Source of the DNA: Bacteroides sp. | GTDB lineage: Bacteria; Bacteroidota; Bacteroidia; Bacteroidales; Bacteroidaceae | Direction: 5' to 3' | NCBI GenBank assembly: GCA_030151885.1 | Contig: JASLCG010000032.1 | Coordinates: 1-6,602, forward strand | DNA length: 6,602 nucleotides | Shown: positions 1 through 6,535 of the stretch, in pieces | How positions within the stretch are numbered: the first letter of the stretch is position 1 | Layout: each line of letters begins with the position of its first letter | Made by a program: the position numbers and the translations under genes | Notes under the pieces: generated by a model | Database searches by the model: none | What the model was told of the DNA's origin: nothing | Seen by the model: the letters and a program-made list of their open reading frames with translations, nothing else

Positions 1-689
1 CCTAGCATATCTTGTGCCACAAGAACTTGACCATCTACTTTACCTCCAGCACCAATTCCAATAACAGGAATAGTTAGTTCGCTAGCTACACGAGCAGCCA
101 ATTCTGCAGGTATTTTCTCTAATACTAACGCAAAACATCCAGCATCTTCCAATAGATGTGCATCTTTTAGTAGCTGATCTGCTTCTGCACCCTCTTTAGC
201 TCTAACACCGTAGTTGCCATATTTGTTGATAGATTGTGGCATTAATCCAAGGTGTCCCATAATTGGAATACCAGCAGTTAATATTGCTCTAATTGTGTCA
301 ATAATCTCTTCGCCTCCCTCTAGCTTTACACCATCGGCATTTGTCTCTTTCATGATTCTTACTGCCGAAGCAAGTCCTAATTGTGGATTACCTTGGTACG
401 AACCAAAAGGCATGTCAACGACAACAAAGGCACGTTGAGCCGCACGGGTAACACATTTACCGTGGTAAATCATTTCATCTAATGTAATAGGTAGGGTAGT
501 TGCATTACCAGCCATTACGTTCGATGCAGAGTCGCCAACAAGAATAATATCCATACCAGCACGATCTACAATACTTGCCATTGTATAGTCGTACGAAGTT
601 AGCATTGAAATTTTATCGCCGTGCTGCTTCATTTCAGCCAAGCGATGAGTTGTCACTTTCTTTTTGTCATCTGATATATAACCAGCCAT
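1..689 (-). CDS. panB: 3-methyl-2-oxobutanoate hydroxymethyltransferase (partial, C-terminus beyond left edge)
   Basis: PanB transfers a hydroxymethyl group from 5,10-methylenetetrahydrofolate to 2-oxoisovalerate to make ketopantoate, the first committed step of pantothenate and coenzyme A synthesis in the cytoplasm. The minus-strand frame is open from the ATG at 689 to the window edge, giving 229 complete codons; the family is usually about 265-275 residues, so some 40 residues are missing by position, not by mutation. Family hallmarks are seen in order: GDS at 52-54 and DMPFGSY at 92-98, whose D53 and D92 match the Mg-binding aspartates; KLEGG at 122-126; GHLGLMPQ at 145-152; E191 in VLEK, matching the catalytic glutamate; and GIGAG followed by DGQVLV near the end. 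The start has no Shine-Dalgarno but lies below a good promoter, so panB may be transcribed apart from lptG, 112 bp upstream. Identification is firm. Confidence 0.96.
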   Translation of the reverse strand, partial: MAGYISDDKKKVTTHRLAEMKQHGDKISMLTSYDYTMASIVDRAGMDIILVGDSASNVMAGNATTLPITLDEMIYHGKCVTRAAQRAFVVVDMPFGSYQGNPQLGLASAVRIMKETNADGVKLEGGEEIIDTIRAILTAGIPIMGHLGLMPQSINKYGNYGVRAKEGAEADQLLKDAHLLEDAGCFALVLEKIPAELAARVASELTIPVIGIGAGGKVDGQVLVAQDML

Positions 690-716
690 GATTATCTGTT
701 TAAGTTTATATAAATG

Positions 717-737
717 AATTTGTGTTATGCACAAATT
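717..737. repeat. Perfect 8-5-8 inverted repeat in the panB leader
   Basis: AATTTGTG at 717-724 and its exact reverse complement CACAAATT at 730-737 flank a 5-base centre (TTATG). The element lies 27 bp upstream of the panB start codon and ends 4 bp from the proposed -7 box, so it would cover or directly follow the transcription start. That position fits either an operator for a dimeric repressor or a hairpin at the 5' end of the panB mRNA. The stem is AT-rich and only moderately stable as RNA. The symmetry is seen directly; a regulatory role is inferred. Confidence 0.5.
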
Positions 738-741
738 GTCT

Positions 742-773
742 CAAATTTAGTATAAATCTCCATATAGAACAAG
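742..773 (-). promoter_or_regulatory. Predicted Bacteroidota-type promoter of panB
   Basis: On the minus strand, CTTG (773-770, three of four bases of the TTTG -33 box) is followed after exactly 20 bp by TAAATTTG (749-742), a full match to the TAnnTTTG -7 box of the Bacteroidota primary sigma factor. Transcription would start near 735-738, leaving a leader of roughly 45-50 nt before the panB ATG at 689. This suggests that panB has its own promoter even if some transcripts read through from lptG. Confidence 0.6.
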
Positions 774-785
774 CTGAAGGACACT

Positions 786-805
786 ATAAGGCCTCTAAGG
801 CTTAT
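786..805 (-). terminator. Possible hairpin at the end of lptG (weak terminator candidate)
   Basis: Read on the minus strand, ATAAGCCT (805-798) can pair with AGG-C-CTTAT (794-786) around a 3-nt TAG loop, with one bulged C. The hairpin includes the lptG stop codon (804-802) and lies about 13 bp before the panB -33 box, where an operon end would be expected. No U-run follows, so it is not a classical intrinsic terminator. It could instead protect the 3' end of the transcript or be chance. Confidence 0.25.
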
Positions 806-1893
806 CTAGGAGCTTTTCGGTACAGGTAATAGGCTATAAAAATGTAAACAATATTTGGGAACCACATGGCCATCATAGGAGATGCTCCTCCTGAAATAGC
901 GAAAGTACCCGAAATAGTTTGGAATAGAATGTAAGAGAAACTCAGTGCCAAGCCAATTCCCAAATGTAGCCCCATGCCTCGCTTCGTTTTTTTAGACGAT
1001 AGTGAAGCTCCAATAATGGTAAGAATAAAGGCTGCAAACGACATCGCAATACGCTTATGGTATTCAATTTCGAACTCTTTTACATTTGCAAATCCTCTTT
1101 TCTTCTGTTTGGCAATGTACTCTTTAAGTTCTGGATTGGTCATCATCTCTTGTCGATTTTTAAACGATAAGAAATCAGATGGATCCATAACTAGAGTCGT
1201 ATCCATTTTCTCTCCTTTATAGATTTTTTCTTTTAATCCTTCAAATTCACGAACGCTGTAGTCACGGATGGTCCATCTATTTACAGTAGTTGTATCGTAT
1301 TGAATACTTCTGGCTGTAAGGTGAGATACCAGCTCTTTTCCTTCAAATGTATCCATCATAAAACGGTATCCTGTTTTATTGTAGTCAGAATAACGGTCTA
1401 TGTACACAATAACCCCATCGGATATCTGGAGCTGAATATTACGTGCACTAGAGGCTTTTCGCTTCTTATAATATTGATTCTCAAACTCTAACCTAGATGC
1501 GCTACCTTTGGGAATGATGTATCCACCTAACACAAAAGTAGATAGAGCAATAACACCAGCAGAGATCATATAGGGCTTCATAAGCCGCTGAAAGCTCATT
1601 CCGGTGGATAGCATTGCAATAATTTCGGAATTCTCGGCGAGTTTGGAGGTAAAGAAAATTACCGCAATAAACACGAACAATGCACTAAATAAATTGGCAA
1701 AGTAGGGTATAAAGTTGAGGTAATAATCAAAGACGACAGCATCCCATGGCGCATTATTGTTCATGAAACGGTCCATCTTCTCTGTATAGTCAAAAACCAC
1801 TGCAATAGAGATTACAAGTGTAATCGCAAAGAAGTAGGTTCCCAGGAATTTTTTAATAATATACCAATCTATCTTGGATATAAGTTTTCTCAT
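802..1893 (-). CDS. lptG: LptF/LptG-family (YjgP/YjgQ) lipopolysaccharide export permease
   Basis: Inner-membrane permease of the Lpt machine, in which an LptF/LptG pair driven by the LptB ATPase pulls LPS from the inner membrane onto the periplasmic bridge to the outer membrane. The 363-residue length matches the family. The architecture is as expected: three hydrophobic helices near 16-36, 61-82 and 108-127; a soluble, strand-rich periplasmic domain of about 150 residues; then three more helices near 281-300, 308-328 and 338-358. The segment SKLAENSEIIAMLSTGMS (83-100) resembles the cytoplasmic coupling helix that contacts LptB. The late W-F-P-N motif before the last helix resembles LptG more than LptF, but assigning this one as LptG is tentative. 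The ATG is 12 bp after the tgt stop without a clear ribosome site, so it is probably cotranscribed with lon and tgt. No lptB, lptA or lptC is visible here. Confidence 0.86.
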   Translation of the reverse strand: MRKLISKIDWYIIKKFLGTYFFAITLVISIAVVFDYTEKMDRFMNNNAPWDAVVFDYYLNFIPYFANLFSALFVFIAVIFFTSKLAENSEIIAMLSTGMSFQRLMKPYMISAGVIALSTFVLGGYIIPKGSASRLEFENQYYKKRKASSARNIQLQISDGVIVYIDRYSDYNKTGYRFMMDTFEGKELVSHLTARSIQYDTTTVNRWTIRDYSVREFEGLKEKIYKGEKMDTTLVMDPSDFLSFKNRQEMMTNPELKEYIAKQKKRGFANVKEFEIEYHKRIAMSFAAFILTIIGASLSSKKTKRGMGLHLGIGLALSFSYILFQTISGTFAISGGASPMMAMWFPNIVYIFIAYYLYRKAPR

Positions 1894-1905
1894 ACTGGAA
1901 ATTTC

Positions 1906-3036
1906 TTAGAGTCTTGTTGATAGTCGTTTAACCATCACGGACTTCCACGATGAAAAATCACCCGCTATAATGTGTTGACGAGCTTCACCTACTAGCCACA
2001 AATAAAAGGCTAAGTTATGTAGCGAAGCTATCTCCATAGCCAATAACTCTTTTGCATGGAATAGATGACGAAGGTAAGCTTTTGTATATAAAGTGTCAAC
2101 AAAAGAGGCACCATTTACTTCAATAGGTGAGAAATCAAACTCCCACTTCTTGTTTTTCATATTTATAATACCATCTTTTGTAAACAGCATACCATTACGT
2201 CCATTACGCGTAGGCATAACACAGTCGAACATATCTACACCACGTTCTATACCCTCTAGAATGTTAACAGGCGTACCTACACCCATTAAGTAGCGAGGCT
2301 TCTCTTTTGGCAAGATACCATTAACAAGCTCAATCATTTCGTACATTTTCTCTACAGGTTCGCCCACAGCAAGCCCTCCAATGGCATTACCATCTGCCTC
2401 TTTAGAAGCGATGTACTCTGCCGATTGTTTGCGTAAATCTGGGTACACACAACCTTGAACGATAGGGAATAATGACTGATTATATCCGTATTTAGGCTCT
2501 GTTTCATTGAATCTTTTGATACAGCGGTCTAACCAACGGTGTGTTAGCCCCATAGAGTCTTTAGCATATTGGTATGTAGCTGTACCAGGAGGGCACTCGT
2601 CAAATGCCATCATGATGTCGGCACCAATGGTACGCTCTATATCCATCACCTTTTCTGGCGTAAAGAAGTGTTTGCTGCCGTCAATGTGCGAACGGAACTC
2701 TGCACCCTCTTCAGATAACTTACGGATACCTGCTAACGAGAATACTTGAAAACCACCACTATCGGTAAGCATTGGTCGGTCAAAACTATTAAATTTATGA
2801 AGTCCACCAGCACGCTCAAGCACCTCCATCCCCGGACGGAGATAGAGGTGATAAGTATTACCTAAGATAATTTGTGCTTTAATATCTTCTTTTAAATCTC
2901 TAGCTTGAACACCTTTTACACTTCCTACAGTGCCCACAGGCATAAATATAGGAGTCTGTATCTGTCCGTGGTCTGTTGTAATTAATCCAGCACGGGCATT
3001 ACTTTTAGGGTCGGTAAATTGTAGATCAAAAGTCAT
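1906..3036 (-). CDS. tgt: Queuine/preQ1 tRNA-guanine transglycosylase
   Basis: Tgt exchanges the wobble guanine of GUN-anticodon tRNAs (Asp, Asn, His, Tyr) for preQ1, the entry step to queuosine. The 376-residue length and the whole (beta/alpha)8 motif series fit: GNTYHLYLRPG; LTDSGGFQVFSL with D92 as proposed general acid/base; MAFDECPP; QGCVYPDLR; GGLAVGEP; YLMGVGTP; and DMFDCVMPTRNGRNG with D271 as the nucleophile that carries the covalent tRNA intermediate. Oddly, the bacterial zinc site (C-x-C-x-x-C plus His) is reduced to one residue. Anchored on the conserved AYLRHL segment, the three cysteines correspond to G309, S311 and D314, while H340 remains. The rest of that domain is intact, so this is probably a zinc-free lineage variant rather than decay. 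The ATG is separated by 3 bp from the lon stop, implying cotranscription and perhaps coupled translation. Confidence 0.96.
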   Translation of the reverse strand: MTFDLQFTDPKSNARAGLITTDHGQIQTPIFMPVGTVGSVKGVQARDLKEDIKAQIILGNTYHLYLRPGMEVLERAGGLHKFNSFDRPMLTDSGGFQVFSLAGIRKLSEEGAEFRSHIDGSKHFFTPEKVMDIERTIGADIMMAFDECPPGTATYQYAKDSMGLTHRWLDRCIKRFNETEPKYGYNQSLFPIVQGCVYPDLRKQSAEYIASKEADGNAIGGLAVGEPVEKMYEMIELVNGILPKEKPRYLMGVGTPVNILEGIERGVDMFDCVMPTRNGRNGMLFTKDGIINMKNKKWEFDFSPIEVNGASFVDTLYTKAYLRHLFHAKELLAMEIASLHNLAFYLWLVGEARQHIIAGDFSSWKSVMVKRLSTRL

Positions 3037-3039
3037 GTT

Positions 3040-5517
3040 TTATTTCTTCTCGTTTTTTTTATTGTCTTCTATAACTTTGTTAAGATCAATAGCGTTCTTA
3101 ACTTTTTGCTCTGTAAGTGCGATGCTTAGCACCTCTTTAATATCACTTACATAGTGGAAAGTTAGCCCTTTTAGATAGATATCTTGGACTTCTTCGATGT
3201 TTTTTTGATTTTCTTTAGAAAGAATAATCTCTTTAATGCCTGCACGTTTTGCAGCAAGTATTTTTTCTTTAATACCACCCACAGGAAGCACACGTCCACG
3301 AAGAGTAATCTCTCCAGTCATGGCAATGTTTGCTTTTACCTTACGTTGTGTAAGTGCCGAAGCAATTGACGTAGCCATTGTAATACCTGCCGATGGGCCA
3401 TCTTTAGGAATAGCACCTTCGGGTACATGAATGTGAATGTTCCAGTTGTCAAACACCTCTTGTTTGATGTTTAACTCGTGTGCATGTGCCTTAATGTACT
3501 CAAGCGCCAGCATAGCCGACTCTTTCATAACATCACCTAAGTTACCAGTAAGAGTTAATTTACCCCCTTTTCCTGGGCTTAAACTAGTTTCTATAAATAG
3601 AATTTCCCCACCAACGGCAGTCCATGCCAATCCAGTAACTACACCAGCATATTCATTTCCTTGATAAGTATCTCTCGTAAAGTATGCAGCACCAAGTAAC
3701 TCTTTTAAGTCGGTTGGTTTCACCTCTACAGGAACCACTTCGCCATCAGTAGCAAACTTACGAGCCAGTTTACGAAGTATTTTATTAATAACCTTCTCTG
3801 CTCCACGCACACCACTTTCGCGGGTATAATCTTCTATAATTGCCTCAAGCGTTCTTTTCGGTAGTTTTACATCGCCTTTACTTAAACCATTAGCTTCAAG
3901 AGCTTTTGGTAATAGGTGTCGTTTACAGATCTCCACCTTCTCTTCAGTAATATAGCCACTCACCTCTATCAGCTCCATACGGTCTAATAGTGGTTCAGGA
4001 ATAGCATTAATGTTATTTGCTGTTGCAATAAACATTACGTTCGATAAGTCGTAATCTATATCTAAGTAATTATCGTGGAATGTCGTATTTTGCTCAGGAT
4101 CTAGCACCTCTAACATAGCAGACGATGGGTCTCCTTGTACAGAAGAGGTCATCTTATCAATCTCGTCTAGTATAAAGACAGGATTTGAAGAGCCAGCTTT
4201 TATTAAGCTCTTAACAATACGTCCTGGCATTGCACCAATATAGGTACGACGGTGTCCACGGATTTCTGCTTCATCGTGCACACCCCCCAAAGACATACGA
4301 ATGTATTTACGCTTTAGTGCATCAGCAATAGAACGTCCTAAAGAGGTTTTACCAACTCCAGGAGGGCCATAAAGACAGATGATAGGCGACTTCATGTCTT
4401 TCTTCAACTTCAATACAGCTAGATGTTCTAAGATACGCTCTTTTACTTTCTCTAGTCCGTAATGGTCTTTATTCAATGTACGCTCTGCACTATCTAGGTT
4501 ATGATTATCTTTTGTATAGATGCCCCATGGTAGGCTTAACATATTTTGAATGTAGTTGAGTTGTATGCTATAATCTGGAGATTGCGTATGGGTACGCTCC
4601 AATTTATCTAACTCTTTATTGAAAATGGCAGCTACATCTTCGCCCCATTTCATTTTTTTACCTTTTTCGCGTAGCTCTAATATCTCTTGCTCTTGACTAC
4701 TACTACCCAATTCATTTTGAATAGTCTTAATCTGTTGCTGCAAGAAATACTCTTTTTGCTGCTGATCTATATCTTCGCGAGTACGCATTTTAATGCTAGC
4801 TTTAATTTCGGCCAGCTGTACTTCACGGTTTAAAATCGTTAAGAGTCTGTTTGCACGTTTTCTAAGCGATTCAATTTTTAACAGATTTACCTTTTCATTT
4901 ACTGTAAAAGGTAAATTGGTACATATAAAGTTAATTAAGAACATATGGTTATTGATGTTCTTAATTGCAAAAGCAGATTCTGGATTAATCTCTTCGGATG
5001 TCTTGATATAGCGAACTGTTAGCTCTTTACAAGACTCAATGAGAGCTTGGTTCTCTTGATCTTCTTTATTCATCAGCTCTTCATCAAGAAGAGTTACATG
5101 ACCCTGAAGATAAGGAACCTCTTCGACAATACTTTCTAGCTCCATACGACGTACACCCTGTAAAATAACAGTTAGGGTACGGTCTGGCATCTCAATAGTA
5201 CGTACTATCTTTGCGACACATCCAGTAGTGTGTAGGTCTTCAAATTTAGGAGAATCTACTTGAGACTCTTTTTGACAAACTACAGCTATATACTTTTGTT
5301 TATTATCGGCTTCATTTACTAATTTTAGAGAAGATGCTCTACCTACAGAAACGGGTAGGAAGACACCTGGGAAAAGAACCATATTACGCAAGGGTAATAC
5401 TGGAATCACATTTTCAACCTCAATGTCCATCATTTGCTCTTCATTTCCTTCGAAATCTGCAATCAATGAAAAATTGTTGTTCGACTCTTCCATCTCTTTA
5501 AAATATATATTATCCAT
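3040..5517 (-). CDS. lon: ATP-dependent Lon protease (LonA)
   Basis: Cytoplasmic homohexameric AAA+ serine protease that degrades misfolded and selected regulatory proteins. With the ATG at 5517 it has 825 residues, normal for LonA. Domains in order: an N-terminal substrate-binding domain beginning near VIPVLPLRNMVLFPG; a coiled helical region rich in Q/E/K; the AAA+ module with Walker A GPPGVGKT at 384-391, Walker B FILDEID with D451/E452, and an arginine-finger region; then the protease domain with the catalytic dyad S709 (in PKDGPSAG) and K752 (in GGIKEK). The frame stays open to a TTG at 5571, but that codon overlaps a good -7 box and the extra 18 residues look non-conserved, so ATG 5517 is preferred; ATG 5496 is the next alternative. 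No Shine-Dalgarno is visible. Lon is often heat- or stress-induced, but I see no clear heat-shock operator here. It heads the lon-tgt-lptG cluster. Confidence 0.97.
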   Translation of the reverse strand: MDNIYFKEMEESNNNFSLIADFEGNEEQMMDIEVENVIPVLPLRNMVLFPGVFLPVSVGRASSLKLVNEADNKQKYIAVVCQKESQVDSPKFEDLHTTGCVAKIVRTIEMPDRTLTVILQGVRRMELESIVEEVPYLQGHVTLLDEELMNKEDQENQALIESCKELTVRYIKTSEEINPESAFAIKNINNHMFLINFICTNLPFTVNEKVNLLKIESLRKRANRLLTILNREVQLAEIKASIKMRTREDIDQQQKEYFLQQQIKTIQNELGSSSQEQEILELREKGKKMKWGEDVAAIFNKELDKLERTHTQSPDYSIQLNYIQNMLSLPWGIYTKDNHNLDSAERTLNKDHYGLEKVKERILEHLAVLKLKKDMKSPIICLYGPPGVGKTSLGRSIADALKRKYIRMSLGGVHDEAEIRGHRRTYIGAMPGRIVKSLIKAGSSNPVFILDEIDKMTSSVQGDPSSAMLEVLDPEQNTTFHDNYLDIDYDLSNVMFIATANNINAIPEPLLDRMELIEVSGYITEEKVEICKRHLLPKALEANGLSKGDVKLPKRTLEAIIEDYTRESGVRGAEKVINKILRKLARKFATDGEVVPVEVKPTDLKELLGAAYFTRDTYQGNEYAGVVTGLAWTAVGGEILFIETSLSPGKGGKLTLTGNLGDVMKESAMLALEYIKAHAHELNIKQEVFDNWNIHIHVPEGAIPKDGPSAGITMATSIASALTQRKVKANIAMTGEITLRGRVLPVGGIKEKILAAKRAGIKEIILSKENQKNIEEVQDIYLKGLTFHYVSDIKEVLSIALTEQKVKNAIDLNKVIEDNKKNEKK

Positions 5518-5568
5518 ATTGTTAGCTAGTTTTTGTTTAGTCCTGATTTGTTTTAGGGCAAACGCCTG

Positions 5569-5600
5569 CAAAATTAAGCTATTCTTTTGTATTATTAAAA
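5569..5600 (-). promoter_or_regulatory. Predicted lon promoter (Bacteroidota type)
   Basis: On the minus strand, TTTT (5600-5597, three of four bases of the -33 TTTG) is followed after 20 bp by TAATTTTG (5576-5569), a full TAnnTTTG -7 match. Transcription would begin near 5562, giving a leader of about 45 nt to the ATG at 5517 and excluding the in-frame TTG at 5571 as a start. A second full -7 match, TAGATTTG at 5644-5637, lies further upstream with a poorer -33, so lon may have two promoters. Confidence 0.5.
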
Positions 5601-5625
5601 GGATGCTTTGAGTTATTTACTTAAC

Positions 5626-5647
5626 AAATAGAGTGCCAAATCTATTT
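5626..5647. repeat. 7-8-7 inverted repeat between lon and trmN6, overlapping an alternative lon -7 box
   Basis: AAATAGA at 5626-5632 and TCTATTT at 5641-5647 are exact reverse complements around an 8-base centre. The right arm overlaps the minus-strand sequence TAGATTTG (5644-5637), a candidate second -7 box for lon, and the element lies about 29 bp upstream of the proposed trmN6 -7 box. It could therefore be an operator affecting both divergent genes. In sequence this AT-rich, short palindromes arise by chance often, so the regulatory reading is weak. Confidence 0.3.
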
Positions 5648-5675
5648 ATAGTGCGATAAAGTCCGTAAAAGTACC

Positions 5676-5683
5676 TACTTTTG
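5676..5683 (+). promoter_or_regulatory. Predicted -7 box of the trmN6 promoter
   Basis: TACTTTTG matches TAnnTTTG fully and lies 26 bp before the trmN6 ATG, which would give a leader of about 20 nt. The -33 position is poor: at a 20-bp spacing it reads TGCG, sharing two of four bases with TTTG. Expression may be weak or aided by an activator. No other good -7 match is seen on the plus strand of this intergenic region. Confidence 0.45.
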
Positions 5684-5709
5684 CCATAATTCTAAAATTA
5701 TCGGACAAT

Positions 5710-6429
5710 ATGGCAACTCCTTATTTTAAATTCAAACAGTTTACCGTCTGGCATAATAAATGCGCCATGAAGGTGGGTACAGATGGCGTACTATTAGGGG
5801 CATTGGCCCCGTTAGATAGTGCTACGGCTGTGCTAGACGTAGGTACTGGGACGGGACTTATAGCCTTAATGCTTGCCCAACGTGCTAGACAGGCTGCTAC
5901 AAATACACACATTACAGCCCTAGAACTAGATACTGATGCGGCACTTCAAGCTACAGAAAATGTAGTACGTTCTCCATGGCCAAATGATATAACGGTTCTT
6001 GAATCTGACTATAAAACATTCGAGAGCACTACAAAGTTTGATTTAATTGTTTCGAACCCTCCATATTTTGTGAATGCTTTAAAATCTCCCTCTGCCAATA
6101 GGACACAGGCACGACATACAGATACTTTAAGCTTTGAAGATTTAATTGGAAAGAGTAGGGGGCTGCTTACAGAAGATGGTATATTGGGTGTTATTATTCC
6201 TACTGATGCTACTGATCGCTTTCAGGCTATTTGTGCTGATGAGTCGTTGCACTTAATCCGAAAAGTAACCATCATTACAACACCAGGAGCAAAATCGAAG
6301 AGAATTGTTCTATTTTTTTCGCCAAAACCTAGAAATCTTAAAGAAGAGATGCTACTCATTGAACTAGAGCGTCATAAGTATAGTGAAGACTACATAAATC
6401 TTACAAAAGAGTTCTATTTGAAAATGTAA
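5710..6429 (+). CDS. trmN6: tRNA1(Val) adenine(37)-N6-methyltransferase (TrmN6/YfiC family)
   Basis: SAM-dependent class I methyltransferase. In E. coli the family member makes m6A37 next to the anticodon of tRNA1(Val); the same substrate is inferred here. The 239-residue length is close to the E. coli protein (about 245). The family-specific N-terminal signature KQFTVWHNKCAMKVGTDGVLLGA spans 9-31 with its Cys-Ala-Met-Lys-Val-Gly-Thr-Asp core at 18-25. SAM motif I is LDVGTGTG at 42-49, an acidic residue ends strand 2 in ALELD, and the catalytic motif IV NPPY, typical of methylation of adenine amino groups, is at 116-119. The ATG follows a -7 box with a short leader and no Shine-Dalgarno; no better upstream start is seen. 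It diverges from lon and precedes a tRNA-Pro on the same strand. A related N6-adenine methyltransferase with another substrate is possible, but the signature favours TrmN6. Confidence 0.92.
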   Translation: MATPYFKFKQFTVWHNKCAMKVGTDGVLLGALAPLDSATAVLDVGTGTGLIALMLAQRARQAATNTHITALELDTDAALQATENVVRSPWPNDITVLESDYKTFESTTKFDLIVSNPPYFVNALKSPSANRTQARHTDTLSFEDLIGKSRGLLTEDGILGVIIPTDATDRFQAICADESLHLIRKVTIITTPGAKSKRIVLFFSPKPRNLKEEMLLIELERHKYSEDYINLTKEFYLKM

Positions 6430-6434
6430 AATCA

Positions 6435-6453
6435 ACTTTTTATGCAAAAAAGT
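6435..6453 (+). other. AT-rich hairpin just after trmN6 (weak end-of-transcript candidate)
   Basis: ACTTTTT (6435-6441) and AAAAAGT (6447-6453) form a perfect 7-bp inverted repeat around a 5-base loop, starting 5 bp after the trmN6 stop. The stem has a single G-C pair and no U-run follows, so it would be a poor intrinsic terminator. It is the only stem-loop I see in the 106-bp gap before the tRNA gene. Confidence 0.25.
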
Positions 6454-6489
6454 GCTCACAGAATTTGTATAATCAAAATAAGTGCTTAC
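6450..6489. repeat. Pair of 10-bp direct repeats in the tRNA-Pro promoter region
   Basis: AAGTGCTCAC (6450-6459) and AAGTGCTTAC (6480-6489) differ at one base and are spaced exactly 30 bp start to start. One copy lies just upstream of the -33 box and the other overlaps the -7 box. This arrangement could bind a regulator on one face of the helix, or could be chance. Confidence 0.3.
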
Positions 6490-6494
6490 CTTTG
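6464..6494 (+). promoter_or_regulatory. Promoter of tRNA-Pro (Bacteroidota consensus)
   Basis: TTTG at 6464-6467 and TACCTTTG at 6487-6494, separated by 19 bp, match both consensus boxes of the Bacteroidota primary sigma factor perfectly. Transcription would start near 6500-6502, leaving a short leader of about 35 nt that RNase P would remove at 6536. It is the best promoter in the window, as expected for a stable RNA gene. Confidence 0.82.
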
Positions 6495-6535
6495 CAACGC
6501 TTTAGAAAAGAAACACAAACGCTAAACATATTTAT

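Noticed and set aside
214..438. Plus-strand open frame of 74 codons opposite panB
   Set aside because: It lies entirely antisense to the well-supported panB frame, has low-complexity composition and no recognisable domain; it is a shadow of panB.
690..801. A small gene or riboswitch between panB and lptG
   Set aside because: The 112 bp hold a promoter, a palindrome and a small hairpin, with no plausible short coding frame and no riboswitch fold I recognise.
1906..3036. tgt as a decaying gene because of the lost zinc cysteines
   Set aside because: The frame is intact, length is normal, both catalytic aspartates and all other motifs are preserved, and the retained His and flanking conservation argue for a functional variant.
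2093..3154. Several plus-strand open frames of 66-80 codons opposite tgt and the end of lon
   Set aside because: All are antisense to strongly conserved genes, match no known family and lack promoters; they result from codon bias on the opposite strand.
5613..5639. Possible CIRCE (HrcA) heat-shock operator upstream of lon
   Set aside because: GAGTGCCAA at 5631-5639 is one base off the right CIRCE half-site, but the required left half 9 bp upstream (TTATTTACT) does not match TTAGCACTC, so only a chance half-site is present.
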